A stretch of DNA of 64,000 nucleotides from Chitinispirillaceae bacterium (GTDB lineage: Bacteria; Fibrobacterota; Chitinivibrionia; Chitinivibrionales; Chitinispirillaceae): positions 3,010 through 67,009 of the forward strand of contig JAFGDP010000061.1 in NCBI GenBank assembly GCA_016932075.1. The letters run 5' to 3'. The first letter of the stretch is position 1. Each line of letters begins with the position of its first letter. This document shows, in pieces, positions 1 to 8,758 of this stretch. Under the pieces are notes generated by a model. The model saw nothing but the letters and a program-made list of their open reading frames with translations. It made no database searches and had not been told where the DNA came from. A program made the position numbers and the translations under genes.

Positions 1-268
1 GCGCCAGGTCCAGGAAATGCGCGCCGACCCGGTAAAAGTCAAAATTATCATTGTTTTTGGCGGTGAACCACACATAGTCCGCATGGAATCCCAGGCCTGC
101 GTACTTGTGGACCTTTGCATTGATGTCAATGCTGCCGCCGGGCCCGATATTGGTTTCATCAGACTTCTCACCCACGCCAATGGCCGGACCCGCGCTTATG
201 GTCTTGTTCACCTCAAATGCATGGCCGGCACTTGCGATTATAATAAGGAAAAAGCATACCGCTCTCAT
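1..268 (-). CDS. Small outer-membrane beta-barrel protein, N-terminal part (cut by window edge)
   Basis: This reading frame opens at an ATG (268) and runs off the left edge without a stop, so only about 89 residues are visible. The start is supported by a GGAG ribosome site a few bases upstream. The protein begins with a short hydrophobic signal peptide (about residues 3-17) followed by alternating polar and aromatic strands typical of a small beta-barrel. It aligns by eye with the start of the protein at 6890-7408: both have GEKSDETN / GEGSDEVN-like runs followed by GGSI. The two are therefore paralogues. Function is unknown; outer-membrane location is inferred from the pattern. Confidence 0.7.
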   Translation of the reverse strand, partial: MRAVCFFLIIIASAGHAFEVNKTISAGPAIGVGEKSDETNIGPGGSIDINAKVHKYAGLGFHADYVWFTAKNNDNFDFYRVGAHFLDLA

Positions 269-498
269 GATTGCTCCGGAAAAAATCGTTGAGGCCGGGA
301 GTTAAAATACTGCTTAGGATTGCCGGCGTCAATCAACAAACAGCGCCGCCGCACGGGGACACTGATCCATAGCTTACCTTTTCCTATAGTATTGCTTGAC
401 GGATTCATATCTTTTTTCACGGCGGCCGAAATACATAGGCAGAACATATATTTAAACGCCCTGCTGAAATCCTTACCTCTTTTCATGAAAGGCGTACT

Positions 499-1308
499 AT
501 GGAACGGTACCTCGATAAAATACAGGAATGGATCGCTCTGTACGGATTGAAGGTCGTCGCCGCTATTGTCATTCTCATCATCGGCTGGATCGCCGCGAAG
601 AGCATCCGCGCGATTGTGAGGCGGATGCTTAAAAAAGGACGCGCTGACGCCGCGCTGGTGTCATTCGTGTCCAGCCTCACCTATATCGCGCTCATGGCGT
701 TTGTCATCATAGCGGCGGTCGGCCAGCTTGGCGTGCAAACGGCGTCGTTTATAGCCGTTATTGGAGCCGCGGGCCTTGCCGTTGGCCTGGCCCTCCAGGG
801 CTCGCTGGCCAACTTTGCGGCCGGCGTGCTGATGATCATTTTCAAACCCTTCAAAGTCGGAGACTATATAGAAGGCGGAGGGGTCGCGGGTATCGTTGAG
901 GAGATAAGCGTTTTCACCACTGAATTGAAATCGCCCGACAACAAAAAGATCATTGTACCGAACGGTAAGATGATGGGAGACAATATCGTCAACTATTCCG
1001 CCAAAGAGATGCGTCGGATCGATATCGTGGCGGGCGTCAGCTACAAGGACGATCTTGACAAGGTCCGCAACGTGCTGGAAAAGATTCTTGCCGACGATAC
1101 GCGTGTGCTCAAGGACCCCGCTCCGACCATCGGCGTGCTTGAACTGGGAGAAAGCAGCGTGAACTTCGCGGTTCGTCCGTGGGTCAAAACCCCGGATTAC
1201 TGGGACGTGTTCTTTGCGACGCAGGAGCGGATCAAGAAACAGTTCGACGCCGAAGGAATCTGCATCCCGTTCCCGCAACAGGATGTGCATCTTTATAAAA
1301 ACGGCTGA
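499..1308 (+). CDS. mscS: Small-conductance mechanosensitive channel (MscS family)
   Basis: A 269-residue protein with the standard length and order of MscS: three N-terminal membrane segments (about 15-35, 55-75 and 80-110), a Gly/Ala-rich pore helix (residues 90-115, with AAGLAVGLALQGSLANFAAG-like packing), then the beta domain with FKVGDY and the PNG segment, and a C-terminal alpha/beta vestibule. Such channels open under membrane tension to release solutes during osmotic downshock. The start follows a GAAAGG ribosome site. It stands alone: the upstream gene is divergent, and the next gene in the same direction lies 119 bp downstream behind its own strong ribosome site. Confidence 0.95.
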   Translation: MERYLDKIQEWIALYGLKVVAAIVILIIGWIAAKSIRAIVRRMLKKGRADAALVSFVSSLTYIALMAFVIIAAVGQLGVQTASFIAVIGAAGLAVGLALQGSLANFAAGVLMIIFKPFKVGDYIEGGGVAGIVEEISVFTTELKSPDNKKIIVPNGKMMGDNIVNYSAKEMRRIDIVAGVSYKDDLDKVRNVLEKILADDTRVLKDPAPTIGVLELGESSVNFAVRPWVKTPDYWDVFFATQERIKKQFDAEGICIPFPQQDVHLYKNG

Positions 1309-1427
1309 TTGCAGCGCTGCCGTGCAGCCATTGAAAAAAACCTTGTGCGGCAGGCACCGGTACGCTGGAAAAACATATATCCGGTGCGCATGACTATTTT
1401 CGACATCACCCGAACCAAGGAGGAACC

Positions 1428-2321
1428 ATGAAACGAGCGGTACGCAATGTGCTGTTTTCCGTTATCTCGTTCACCGTTACGACAGGCCTTGCGGCCGAGC
1501 CGTGGAAGGTCGACATCAACACCAATATCGCGACCACGCTCAATACCTACAGCGACAACTGGACCGGCGGCGAGGCAGGCTCGTTCACCTGGGCTGGGCT
1601 GTTTCTGGGCATCGCCGAAAAACAGATCTCGGACAAGCTCAACACGAAATCGACCCTTAAGATGCAGTTCGGCCAGACAAAAATCCAGGAAAAAACCAGC
1701 AAGGAGTGGAGCGTCCCTGAAAAATCGACCGACCTCATCGACGCCGAAGAGCTGTTCCGTTTCACGCTGGGGTTGTGGGTCGATCCGTTCATCAGCGCGC
1801 GGGCGATCAGCCAGTTTCTGGACCGAAGCGACCCGCTTTTGGAACGGTACGTCAATCCCGCGGACATCACCGAGGCGGCCGGTATCAGCCGCACCCTGAA
1901 AAAAACCGAAACCGTCGAGTGGTCAAGCCGTCTGGGCGGTGCCGCGCGCCAGTATGTTGACCGGCAGAAGCTTGACTCGATAACGGGCGACCGCGAAAAC
2001 GACATCACCAACGACGGCGGCGTCGAGTTCAATATGGACCTCAAGGCGATGAACAAGGAAAAATGTATCACACTGCTCAGCTCGCTGCGGATATACGAAG
2101 CGCTCGTCAGCTCAAAGGCGGACGAGTTCGAAGGCACCGACATGGAGAACGACTGGCGCTACCCCCACGTCAAATGGGAGAACACCCTCACCCTGACGTT
2201 CGCCAAATACCTCATGCTCAACGTATCCGCGTACGCCTACTACGACAAGGACATCGACGACGACGTGCGCCTCAAGGAGACGTTTCAGGCAGGGCTGACC
2301 TATATATTTTCGAAAAAGTAA
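1428..2321 (+). CDS. DUF3078-type outer-membrane protein
   Basis: A 297-residue exported protein. Residues 1-22 form a signal peptide ending near AAEPW. The mature part opens with W-x-x-D-x-N-x-N and a WTGGEAGSFTW segment, features of the DUF3078 family of outer-membrane proteins found in FCB-group bacteria. Alternating strands with aromatic girdles continue to a terminal strand ending in IFSKK, consistent with a beta-barrel. The start is fixed by AAGGAGG 6 bp upstream. No enzymatic motif is seen; the function of the family is not known. It is separated by a strong hairpin from the convergent OmpA gene. Confidence 0.75.
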   Translation: MKRAVRNVLFSVISFTVTTGLAAEPWKVDINTNIATTLNTYSDNWTGGEAGSFTWAGLFLGIAEKQISDKLNTKSTLKMQFGQTKIQEKTSKEWSVPEKSTDLIDAEELFRFTLGLWVDPFISARAISQFLDRSDPLLERYVNPADITEAAGISRTLKKTETVEWSSRLGGAARQYVDRQKLDSITGDRENDITNDGGVEFNMDLKAMNKEKCITLLSSLRIYEALVSSKADEFEGTDMENDWRYPHVKWENTLTLTFAKYLMLNVSAYAYYDKDIDDDVRLKETFQAGLTYIFSKK

Positions 2322-2350
2322 AAGGCTCGGTGCCGGCGTCCAGAAAAAAA

Positions 2351-2384
2351 CGCGCCCCGGTGAACAGCTCTTCACCGGGGCGCG
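2351..2384. terminator. Bidirectional rho-independent terminator
   Basis: A perfect 14-bp inverted repeat (CGCGCCCCGGTGAA and its complement) with a 6-base loop. Runs of A precede it and T-rich sequence follows, so it works on either strand. It sits between the convergent genes ending at 2321 (+) and 2453 (-). Confidence 0.9.
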
Positions 2385-2452
2385 TTGGTTTTCCTATTTA
2401 CCACGACGCGCGTTATTGAATTGCAGCGACCTGTCCTGACGTTTCAGTCGTG

Positions 2453-4234
2453 TCAGTTGCTGCGGGTGATCTCAACGCGGCGGTTCTTCGCCCGTCCTTC
2501 CCTGGTCGCGTTATCGGCAATCGGCCTGTCCGGCCCATAGCCGACCGCGGTGAGCCGGTCCGGCGCGATGCCTTTGTCGATCAGGTACTGCCGCACCGAT
2601 TCGGCGCGTTCCTGCGACAGTTGCAGGTTCATGGCCGCGTTGCCGGTATTATCGGTATGGCCCTGAATCTCAATGTTCACTTCTGGCCATTCGCGCAGCG
2701 ATTCCGCCACTTCATCAAGCACGACAAACGAACCTGAAAGCAGGGTCGCCTTGCCGCTTTGAAAGTTCACGCCTTTGAGCACCAAAGCGTCGCGGGTGAT
2801 CTCCTTGGACTTCGGACACCCCTGCGTTTCGGCAACGCCGGGATTGTTCGGACACTTGTCCATGCTGTCCGGGATGCCGTCGCCGTCGTTATCGTCGTCC
2901 GGGCAACCGTCCTGGTCCTGGTAGCCGTCCTTGTCCTCGGGATCGTTCTGGCACTGATCAATACGGTCGGGAACGCCGTCGTTATCGCTGTCCACGTCGG
3001 CGCAGCCGTTGTTCGCGGCGATGCCCGCTTCGTTCGGGCACTTATCGTTTGCGTCGAGAATGCCGTCATTGTCGTTGTCATTGTCAGGGCAGCCGTCATC
3101 GTCCTGGAACCCGTCCTTGTCCTCAGCCTCATTTACGCACTTATCCAGGCGGTCAACCATGCCGTCATTGTCCGCGTCCGTGTCCGGGCAGCCGCTGTTT
3201 TCGGCAATGCCCGCCTCTTGCGGGCACTTGTCCTCGGGATCAACAATACCGTCCTTGTCCGCATCCTTCGGTCCGGACGGTTTCTGCCACCCGATCGCCA
3301 GGTACGCGTTATACAGCATGTTTGCCTGATGCTTCACGGTCTTTCCGGTCTCGCTGTAACTGGTGTGCGCAAAATCGACATTGGATTCCGAGAGCCCTAT
3401 GTCGCCAGCCAGGGTGACATAAAAACCGGTTTCCGGATGGGTGAGCTTGATTCCCGGCGTCAGGAAAATCGGATCATCGATCAGATCGGATACCCAGGGT
3501 TTCTGGTCAAGGGTAGTGAAACGCTCTTCTGCGCTGAGTTCGGTAAACAGCGTAACCCAGTCGGCCGGGGACGCTTCAAACCCAAGTGACACGGTCAGCG
3601 CCTCGTTGTCCTCGGGCGTGTTGAAGACCCCTCCCACATTGATATGCAGTTTCATCGGTATCGCCGCTTGAAGCCGGTCAAAATGGATGGTGCTGATAAT
3701 CATGGGGTGAATGATATATTCTCCCGAAGACCAGTTGCCCTCGCCAACGTAATAGGCATGACGCGGAAAAAAACCCTCGGTTTCATCGCCGGTCGGAAAC
3801 TGCGCCGCAAGGTAGTAGGCCAGGGTCACCGGCGATTTGTCGCTCACGAGCCAGATATCGGCCAGCTTCACCGACACCTCAAGATCACCTACGCCCATGG
3901 GCCTGGTGTGGCCGAATTGCGGATTGTCGTAGTACGCGGGAAGGTTTATCGCAAGATCAAGCATGGGCGCAACCCCGATACCGATATAGCCCGCGCCTGA
4001 TACCTGGCGCGGACCTCCATAGCGGTCCTCTTCCGGCGTCATGGAGTGAAGGTAGTGCCACTCCTGGCCATATTCCGCCGCCCCGCCGATATGGATTCCG
4101 CCTAGGCCGAGCGCTTCAGCGGACTGGCATCTGACCACGCCGCCGTGCCCCCCGGCGCTGAGGGTATTTGCGGCGAATGCTGCCGCCGCAAGAGAAGTAA
4201 CAACGACGATTGCACATCTGAACAGACGGTTCAT
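2453..4234 (-). CDS. OmpA-family protein with thrombospondin type-3 calcium repeats
   Basis: A 593-residue exported protein. A signal peptide (1-21) leads into a beta-barrel-like domain to about residue 325. Next come tandem calcium-binding repeats of the form D-x-D-x-D-G-I-x-D (about 328-475), with pairs of cysteines in each repeat (DKCP and GCPD). An OmpA C-terminal peptidoglycan-binding domain follows (about 490-593, with GHTDNTG, LSQERA and NRRVEI). The family ties the outer membrane to peptidoglycan, with the acidic repeats acting as a rigid calcium-dependent stalk. The start has GGAG 8 bases upstream. It is probably monocistronic, with terminator 2351-2384 at its 3' side. Confidence 0.92.
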   Translation of the reverse strand: MNRLFRCAIVVVTSLAAAAFAANTLSAGGHGGVVRCQSAEALGLGGIHIGGAAEYGQEWHYLHSMTPEEDRYGGPRQVSGAGYIGIGVAPMLDLAINLPAYYDNPQFGHTRPMGVGDLEVSVKLADIWLVSDKSPVTLAYYLAAQFPTGDETEGFFPRHAYYVGEGNWSSGEYIIHPMIISTIHFDRLQAAIPMKLHINVGGVFNTPEDNEALTVSLGFEASPADWVTLFTELSAEERFTTLDQKPWVSDLIDDPIFLTPGIKLTHPETGFYVTLAGDIGLSESNVDFAHTSYSETGKTVKHQANMLYNAYLAIGWQKPSGPKDADKDGIVDPEDKCPQEAGIAENSGCPDTDADNDGMVDRLDKCVNEAEDKDGFQDDDGCPDNDNDNDGILDANDKCPNEAGIAANNGCADVDSDNDGVPDRIDQCQNDPEDKDGYQDQDGCPDDDNDGDGIPDSMDKCPNNPGVAETQGCPKSKEITRDALVLKGVNFQSGKATLLSGSFVVLDEVAESLREWPEVNIEIQGHTDNTGNAAMNLQLSQERAESVRQYLIDKGIAPDRLTAVGYGPDRPIADNATREGRAKNRRVEITRSN

Positions 4235-4629
4235 ATGGCGCTCCTTTCAATGGTTATTATCAGATGAAACCGATAGGACAATTGATAGAAAATCGTATTA
4301 ATGAAGGGAACCTGATTGAATATAATTAACCCCCGCTAATTTTAAAAAAAAAACGGCTTTTAAGAACGTACTGGCAGGTAGCCACACATCAGTCACGCGC
4401 CGAAAGACACCGTTGCCGGGCAGGAATGGCAAAAAAGATAGCTTAACCAAAGACCGCTGATACGGAAACACCAAAAAAATTGCATCAATTTTTTGACATG
4501 GAGTTTCCAAAACCATTTATATTATTGCAGAATGCAAAGTGGGGCGAGGTCATCATCCTTTCATTTTGGATAAGCAAACCTCACTGCGCGCATATCATTT
4601 TTTTCTACCCTTATACGAAGGAGTTTTTC
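4235..4629. other. Intergenic region between divergent genes
   Basis: This 395-bp stretch separates the ompA-like gene (reading left) from the lipoprotein gene (reading right). The only elements I can support are a sigma70-like promoter at 4493-4523 for the right-hand gene and a Shine-Dalgarno before each start. No conserved repeat or RNA structure was recognised in the rest. Confidence 0.5.
4493..4523 (+). promoter_or_regulatory. Sigma70-like promoter for the lipoprotein gene
   Basis: TTGACA at 4493-4498 and TATATT at 4518-4523 (19-bp spacer; TTATAT one base earlier gives 18). Transcription from here would begin near 4530. That rules out the ATG at 4480 and supports the ATG at 4630. Confidence 0.5.
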
Positions 4630-5121
4630 ATGAAACGGTTATGGGCGGTTGCGGTCGCATGTTGCGCTTTTTCGCTGGTGTCCATTGGATGCAAGGACGA
4701 CAACCCTGCAGGGCCGTCGAACAACGACCTGATAGGAAAATGGGTGTTTTCCAAGGCTGTCACGCATATGAGTATAACCGGCGGCGGGATGTCTATGACC
4801 ATCGATACCACCATTAATTTCACGGGCAATAACGACTATATTGAGCTGAGAAGCGATAACACCTACACTGTCGTTTCCGACGAAGATTGGAGCCTGCCCA
4901 AAAAAGCGATGAATAAAACAGCGTATTCATCGACGGAAACAGGGACGTGGTCTCTTTCCGGCAGTTCCTTAACGACCATTTCCACAGAGGGAGATACCAC
5001 GGTCGTAACGGTCTCACAAAGTGGCTCCTCTGCAACATTCTCCCAGTCACTAAACGAATACGATCCTGACCTTGATATGACCATAAGCGGGACCACTGTT
5101 TTGCATGCCACAAAACAGTAA
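4630..5121 (+). CDS. Small lipocalin-like lipoprotein
   Basis: The start chosen is ATG 4630, which follows GAAGGAG. An in-frame ATG at 4480 exists, but it lies before the likely transcription start and encodes no signal peptide. The 163-residue product has a signal peptide ending in a lipobox-like SIGC (Cys21), then an NPAGPSNNDLIGKW region and alternating short strands. The run 'LIGKW ... TGTWSLSGSSLT ... GDTTVVTV' resembles the lipocalin-like (DUF4923/DUF5004-type) small lipoproteins common in FCB bacteria. It is likely anchored in a membrane facing the periplasm or surface. No specific function can be given. Confidence 0.7.
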   Translation: MKRLWAVAVACCAFSLVSIGCKDDNPAGPSNNDLIGKWVFSKAVTHMSITGGGMSMTIDTTINFTGNNDYIELRSDNTYTVVSDEDWSLPKKAMNKTAYSSTETGTWSLSGSSLTTISTEGDTTVVTVSQSGSSATFSQSLNEYDPDLDMTISGTTVLHATKQ

Positions 5122-5191
5122 CCAAGCAAATGATCGCGCCTTGTGGATGATACGGTAACGGGAATCACCTGTTGCCGTTAACTACCCCGCA

Positions 5192-5225
5192 AGTCACGTA
5201 CCCTTTCATTAAGCGGTACGTGACT
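5192..5225 (+). terminator. Hairpin terminator after the lipoprotein gene
   Basis: A perfect 11-bp stem (AGTCACGTACC and its complement) with a 12-base loop, followed by a short T-rich stretch (TTATGTTT). The T tract is weak, so termination strength is uncertain. Confidence 0.55.
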
Positions 5226-5339
5226 TTATGTTTCGAAAACCGATGAAAACGACATGAACACCTGGCGGCAACGGTCAATGTTGCATGGAATACAAACATC
5301 ACGTGTGTTTATCCCTGACAAAAGCGCTATACTATATTC

Positions 5340-5705
5340 ATGCCCTCCAATCTCTCCTGGATTTTAATAGCTCTCAGAATCGGATTTTATACCGGTCTGT
5401 TCCTGCTGTTTGCCCTGTGGGAAGGCAGCACGAACGAAACGGTGAGAGGAATTGGCGGCGGCGTGATCATGGCAGACCTTGTAACCTGGCTCGGCAGGGC
5501 GATCATAAAGATCCAGCGCTACCTGTACGAATTCGCCTGGGACGCCCTGATCAACATTGCGGTGGTTCTGGTGTTCATCGTGCTATGGGATATACCGTTC
5601 CCGACCGAAGGAGAAGGCATGGCCATGGGCATGATGGCGTTTCTGGTCGTCAGCCCGGTCAAAGCGGTCTGGTATATCCTGCTGGAGATGGCTGAAAAGG
5701 AATGA
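5340..5705 (+). CDS. Small membrane protein of unknown function
   Basis: A 121-residue protein with hydrophobic segments near residues 8-25, 65-85 and 95-112, separated by a short amphipathic stretch containing WLGRAIIKIQRYLYEF. No family was recognised. There is no clear ribosome site, and the ATG is followed at once by hydrophobic sequence, so the true start could be slightly downstream. It converges with the gene ending at 5730 with a gap of only 24 bp. Codon use looks like its neighbours, which is the main reason to accept it as real. Confidence 0.5.
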   Translation: MPSNLSWILIALRIGFYTGLFLLFALWEGSTNETVRGIGGGVIMADLVTWLGRAIIKIQRYLYEFAWDALINIAVVLVFIVLWDIPFPTEGEGMAMGMMAFLVVSPVKAVWYILLEMAEKE

Positions 5706-5729
5706 TGAAGCGCCCTTTCCCCCGCACGG

Positions 5730-6671
5730 TCACCGGAGTCCAGTCCGCACGCTTTTCTGGCGGGTGAACATGTCGGAAATCGCAACGCCGATACACATGC
5801 CGAACGAATAGGAGTTACTTGCCGGTTCGAGAAACGGGGAACGCTGCACGTCAATGCCGTCGCTTATGGTGATGGTATCGACATTGCTGATGCCGGACGG
5901 TCGCAGTCCGAACCATGGCCTGAACTCCAGCCCGAACAGGTGCGCGAACCCGGTCTGAATCGGCAGCTCGATCGACAAACCGACTTTTTTTTCGAGTGCG
6001 AGCACCGGAGCGTCAACATCGCCCATCATGTCCCCAAGCATCCCCAAATCTATCTGCATGGCGCCTGACACCATGAATTTGCATGATAGTCTGCATCCGA
6101 TCGTTCTGTTGCTGCTCGGCCGGTATGTTGCATGCACGGTGAGCGGCACGTAGAACCATTTATATATTTCCTTCATCGGGAACAGCTTGCGGCTCCAGCT
6201 ATGATACTCGATCCCTGCCTGAAATCCCAGCAGATACCTCCCCCTGGAAAAATACGGCCCTGCGCCAATGCCGTATGCGGTAAACTCGTTGTTTTTTTTG
6301 GTTTCATACGGGTCCGCGATAAGTATGGTGTCGCTGCCTTCGATCACCGTTTCCTGGGTGGCGCCGTCATAGGTGTGCTTGCCGCCGCCTGTCCTGAAAA
6401 AGGCGCTTGCGTAAAGCGGATAGGACCTGCCGACAACCGTGGCGCCGATGTCCAATAAAGCCGTGTATCCATACTCATCGCTTTTCGGCTCGCCCCTGAT
6501 CACCCGTTGCCCGAGCATGGAGAGCGTTTTCTCGTCAAAGATTTCCGAGTAATGGTAATAGTGCTGATCGAGCGCGATCGTAAGAACGTTGCCGAGCGCC
6601 GGGGAGTTCTCGCCGGCGCATGCCGCAACGACTGTTGCGCACAAAAAAAGCTGAATCGTTCGATGCTTCAC
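5730..6671 (-). CDS. Putative outer-membrane beta-barrel protein
   Basis: A 313-residue exported protein. The signal peptide (about 1-20) ends near CAGENS. It is rich in alternating hydrophobic and polar residues with aromatic caps (YHYSEIF, YGYTALLDIGA, FTAYGIGAGPYFSRGRYLLGFQAGIEYHSW in pieces), consistent with a membrane barrel of 10 or more strands. No enzymatic motif and no sorting domain were seen. The family was not recognised. It is transcribed alone, away from the 6890 gene. Confidence 0.6.
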   Translation of the reverse strand: MKHRTIQLFLCATVVAACAGENSPALGNVLTIALDQHYYHYSEIFDEKTLSMLGQRVIRGEPKSDEYGYTALLDIGATVVGRSYPLYASAFFRTGGGKHTYDGATQETVIEGSDTILIADPYETKKNNEFTAYGIGAGPYFSRGRYLLGFQAGIEYHSWSRKLFPMKEIYKWFYVPLTVHATYRPSSNRTIGCRLSCKFMVSGAMQIDLGMLGDMMGDVDAPVLALEKKVGLSIELPIQTGFAHLFGLEFRPWFGLRPSGISNVDTITISDGIDVQRSPFLEPASNSYSFGMCIGVAISDMFTRQKSVRTGLR

Positions 6672-6808
6672 CTTCTCATGAACCTTTCACGACGCCGTAA
6701 TCCGTAGCGCTGGACAGAAGTATAAAAAAAGTATATATATCCGGCAGATGCAGCGGCAAGGGACTTTTCATCCATTTGTCTGTTTCGATCAGCAGCCAGG
6801 TTTTTGCA

Positions 6809-6836
6809 TTGACAAAATGTGCCCGGAACGTATAAT
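6809..6836 (+). promoter_or_regulatory. Near-consensus sigma70 promoter
   Basis: TTGACA (6809-6814), a 16-bp spacer, then TATAAT (6831-6836). Both hexamers match the consensus exactly. The ATG at 6839 lies only two bases after the -10 box and so cannot be in the transcript. This decides the start of the next gene in favour of GTG 6890. Confidence 0.8.
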
Positions 6837-6889
6837 TTATGAAAACTTTCCGTTTAAACCGTGTCACCATTCCATTAAAGGAGGACCTT

Positions 6890-7408
6890 GTGAGGCGAGC
6901 CACTGTTCTGTTCGTTCTTCTGGCGGTTGCGGCATCGTATGCGGGCGGAGGATTCACCGTGACCGGAGGCATTGCAAAAGCTGTAGGCGAGGGATCCGAC
7001 GAGGTCAATCTCGGGATCAATTTCGGCGGATCGATCTATGGGCTGGTGACGCCGGAGTTCGGCCTTGGCGGAGAGTTCCGCTGGAACCGCTGGACCTTCG
7101 ACGTTCCTGACGAGATCGACCTGTCCCTTCAATACTACGAATTTCTCTTTTCGCCGGTTTTTATTATTCCTTTCGAAGCCAATGCCAGACTTGCGCTCCA
7201 GCCCGGCATCGGGATGTTCAACGGCGTGGCGAGCATCTCTTACATGGGCGAATCCGACAGCGACTCCGAGGCGGATTTCGGCATCTCTCTGCAGGGACAG
7301 CTCGTTATTGTGCGCTTTGTCCTGCAGCCGGCCTTTAAGATTGTCTTTACCGAGGGAGAAACGACCAAGTGGTTTGATTTCAACGTGGGATATCAACAGG
7401 AGTTCTGA
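6890..7408 (+). CDS. Small outer-membrane beta-barrel protein (GTG start)
   Basis: The start is taken as GTG 6890, preceded by AAAGGAGG; the upstream ATG at 6839 overlaps the promoter region. The 172-residue product has a signal peptide ending near SYAGG and about eight amphipathic strands, ending in a terminal aromatic strand (WFDFNVGYQQEF) typical of barrel assembly signals. It is a paralogue of the partial gene at 1-268. The likely role is a small outer-membrane barrel; ligand and function are unknown. Confidence 0.75.
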   Translation: MRRATVLFVLLAVAASYAGGGFTVTGGIAKAVGEGSDEVNLGINFGGSIYGLVTPEFGLGGEFRWNRWTFDVPDEIDLSLQYYEFLFSPVFIIPFEANARLALQPGIGMFNGVASISYMGESDSDSEADFGISLQGQLVIVRFVLQPAFKIVFTEGETTKWFDFNVGYQQEF

Positions 7409-7459
7409 ACAGGTAATTTCCCCGGCCTTCAGTTTCCGGAAATCTTTGCGTGCATGTTT

Positions 7460-8314
7460 TTAAAACACAAACGTCAGGCCGAAACCGACGAATCCGGCCG
7501 CGCCAAGGGTAAAGGTGACGCCGCTCAGAATCGCCGAGGTCCGGTAGGAGCTGTTGAGCGAGTCCCACTCTTCCTCGCTGGCTCCCGGCTTGTTGATATC
7601 ATAGTCGAGCGCCTGTTGGTGGTTATCCCTCGCAGTAAAGGCCAGAACGGTCCCGGTGAGCACGCCCACCACGCCGACGCCAAGCGACGCGTACCTTACG
7701 ATGGTCCGCATCTGCGAATGCTCCTGACCGCCCCTTGACGTGGAGCCTAGCTTACCCGGTGAGGTCCCGGCGTCGGCTTTTTTCTTTTCAAGATTATAGG
7801 AAAACGGCTGATCTTCGGGCACCTGCTGTATCTTGTCGTTTATGGTAAAATGAAACTGTCCGTTCTGCCTGAACACGCTCTGCATGATCAGGATATCCGG
7901 GTTCTGGCATTTAATGCCGTACACCGAATAGCGGAGATTTGCGAATTTCACCTCAACTTCGCCGGACTCCCGCGCGACCAGGATGCCGTTCCAGTCGAAC
8001 GCATCCGGCGACTGCTCGGCCTGTGGATTGAGAACCGTATCATTGATGGACGTGAACAGAACCGGATGCTCCTGCGTTCCATTGACCTTAAGATTTCCCT
8101 TGATCGTTATTCCGGTAAACGGTTTGAACAGGAGGTTGCAGCCCTCATTAATTGCCAGGTATTTGCCTTTGGGAATTACGATGTCCCTGTCAACGACATA
8201 CGGGTTGCCGGTTGAATCAAGGGTCATGCCGCCCAGGTTTCCACCGATATTGGTTTCGGCAGCCAAACAAACGAGACAACCGGTTACCATGATAATCGCA
8301 TATACCAATCGCAT
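7460..8314 (-). CDS. Exported protein with beta-helix-like N-terminus and C-terminal membrane segments
   Basis: A 284-residue protein. After a signal peptide (1-19) it has short repeats of the type seen in right-handed beta-helices (about 30-150: VVDRDIVIPKGKYLAI, ITIKGNLKVNGT and VLFTSINDT style). A Lys/Ser-rich linker follows (about 165-195), then two hydrophobic segments near 205-228 and 260-284. The N-terminal part resembles the 'right-handed parallel beta-helix' modules of surface proteins, but no catalytic residues are evident. Function is unknown. It converges with the gene ending at 7408. Confidence 0.6.
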   Translation of the reverse strand: MRLVYAIIMVTGCLVCLAAETNIGGNLGGMTLDSTGNPYVVDRDIVIPKGKYLAINEGCNLLFKPFTGITIKGNLKVNGTQEHPVLFTSINDTVLNPQAEQSPDAFDWNGILVARESGEVEVKFANLRYSVYGIKCQNPDILIMQSVFRQNGQFHFTINDKIQQVPEDQPFSYNLEKKKADAGTSPGKLGSTSRGGQEHSQMRTIVRYASLGVGVVGVLTGTVLAFTARDNHQQALDYDINKPGASEEEWDSLNSSYRTSAILSGVTFTLGAAGFVGFGLTFVF

Positions 8315-8558
8315 TATACGGCCTCTTTTTAAAAAGACATGGATAGAACGAGCACGTTCAAGTTAACCTATTAAAATACATATTTTATGGCGCACATCCA
8401 AGCCCATTTGCGCAAACAGTAACATTGAGTCGCTGCACTTCGGCCTTATACTACATATACTGTCACGCGATAAAAACCTCTCGTGTTGTACGGTACTATC
8501 CCTGCCGTTTTTTACCCTGCTCCAAAACGCGGTATGACAGTAATACACAGGTTAGCAT

Positions 8559-8574
8559 GTTCACTGGAGTGAAC
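8559..8574. promoter_or_regulatory. Palindrome GTTCAC-N4-GTGAAC (possible operator)
   Basis: A perfect 6-bp inverted repeat with a 4-base centre (TGGA). The same half-sites with another centre (CTTA) occur at 48916-48931, upstream of the TIGR02147 regulator. The shared form suggests a dimeric regulator site, but its target here is not clear. Confidence 0.4.
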
Positions 8575-8699
8575 AAAACATACAGGCTTCCACGCTATTT
8601 CACGCCGGAACAGCTAAGGCATAGCTATATTACAATGTGAAGGTTTGTGCTTTTTATCAAGATAATTTTCATTGTTTCAGGACAGCCCCTGATGACACT

Positions 8700-8758
8700 A
8701 GTTTATAAGTTTTTGGCAATTTCAGCTATAGATTTATGGCAATTATGCCATATATTTT
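8700..8758 (+). promoter_or_regulatory. Pectin-regulon promoter element, copy 1
   Basis: AGTTTATAAGTTTTTGGC (8700-8717), 8 bases, CTATAG (8726-8731), 19 bases, TATATTTT (8751-8758). The same layout occurs at 17024, 29308 and 34592. Within it, TATAAGTTTTTGGCA and TATAGATTTATGGCA form a direct repeat 23 bp apart, as expected for two half-sites of an AraC-type activator. TATATTTT lies where a -10 box would be, 43 bp before the ATG at 8802. No separate -35 hexamer is conserved. Confidence 0.8.

Noticed and set aside
661..1290. 209-codon minus-strand frame opposite mscS
   Set aside because: Shadow of a full-length MscS gene with standard motifs.
2759..3589. 276-codon plus-strand frame rich in Val/Ile opposite ompA
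   Set aside because: It is the complement of the Asp-rich calcium repeats (GAC read as GTC), hence the artificial Val pattern.
8346..8361. GAACG-AGCA-CGTTC as an SOS (LexA) box upstream of the 8314 gene
   Set aside because: The spacing is not that of the known GAAC-N4-GTTC box, and the gene has no link to DNA repair.
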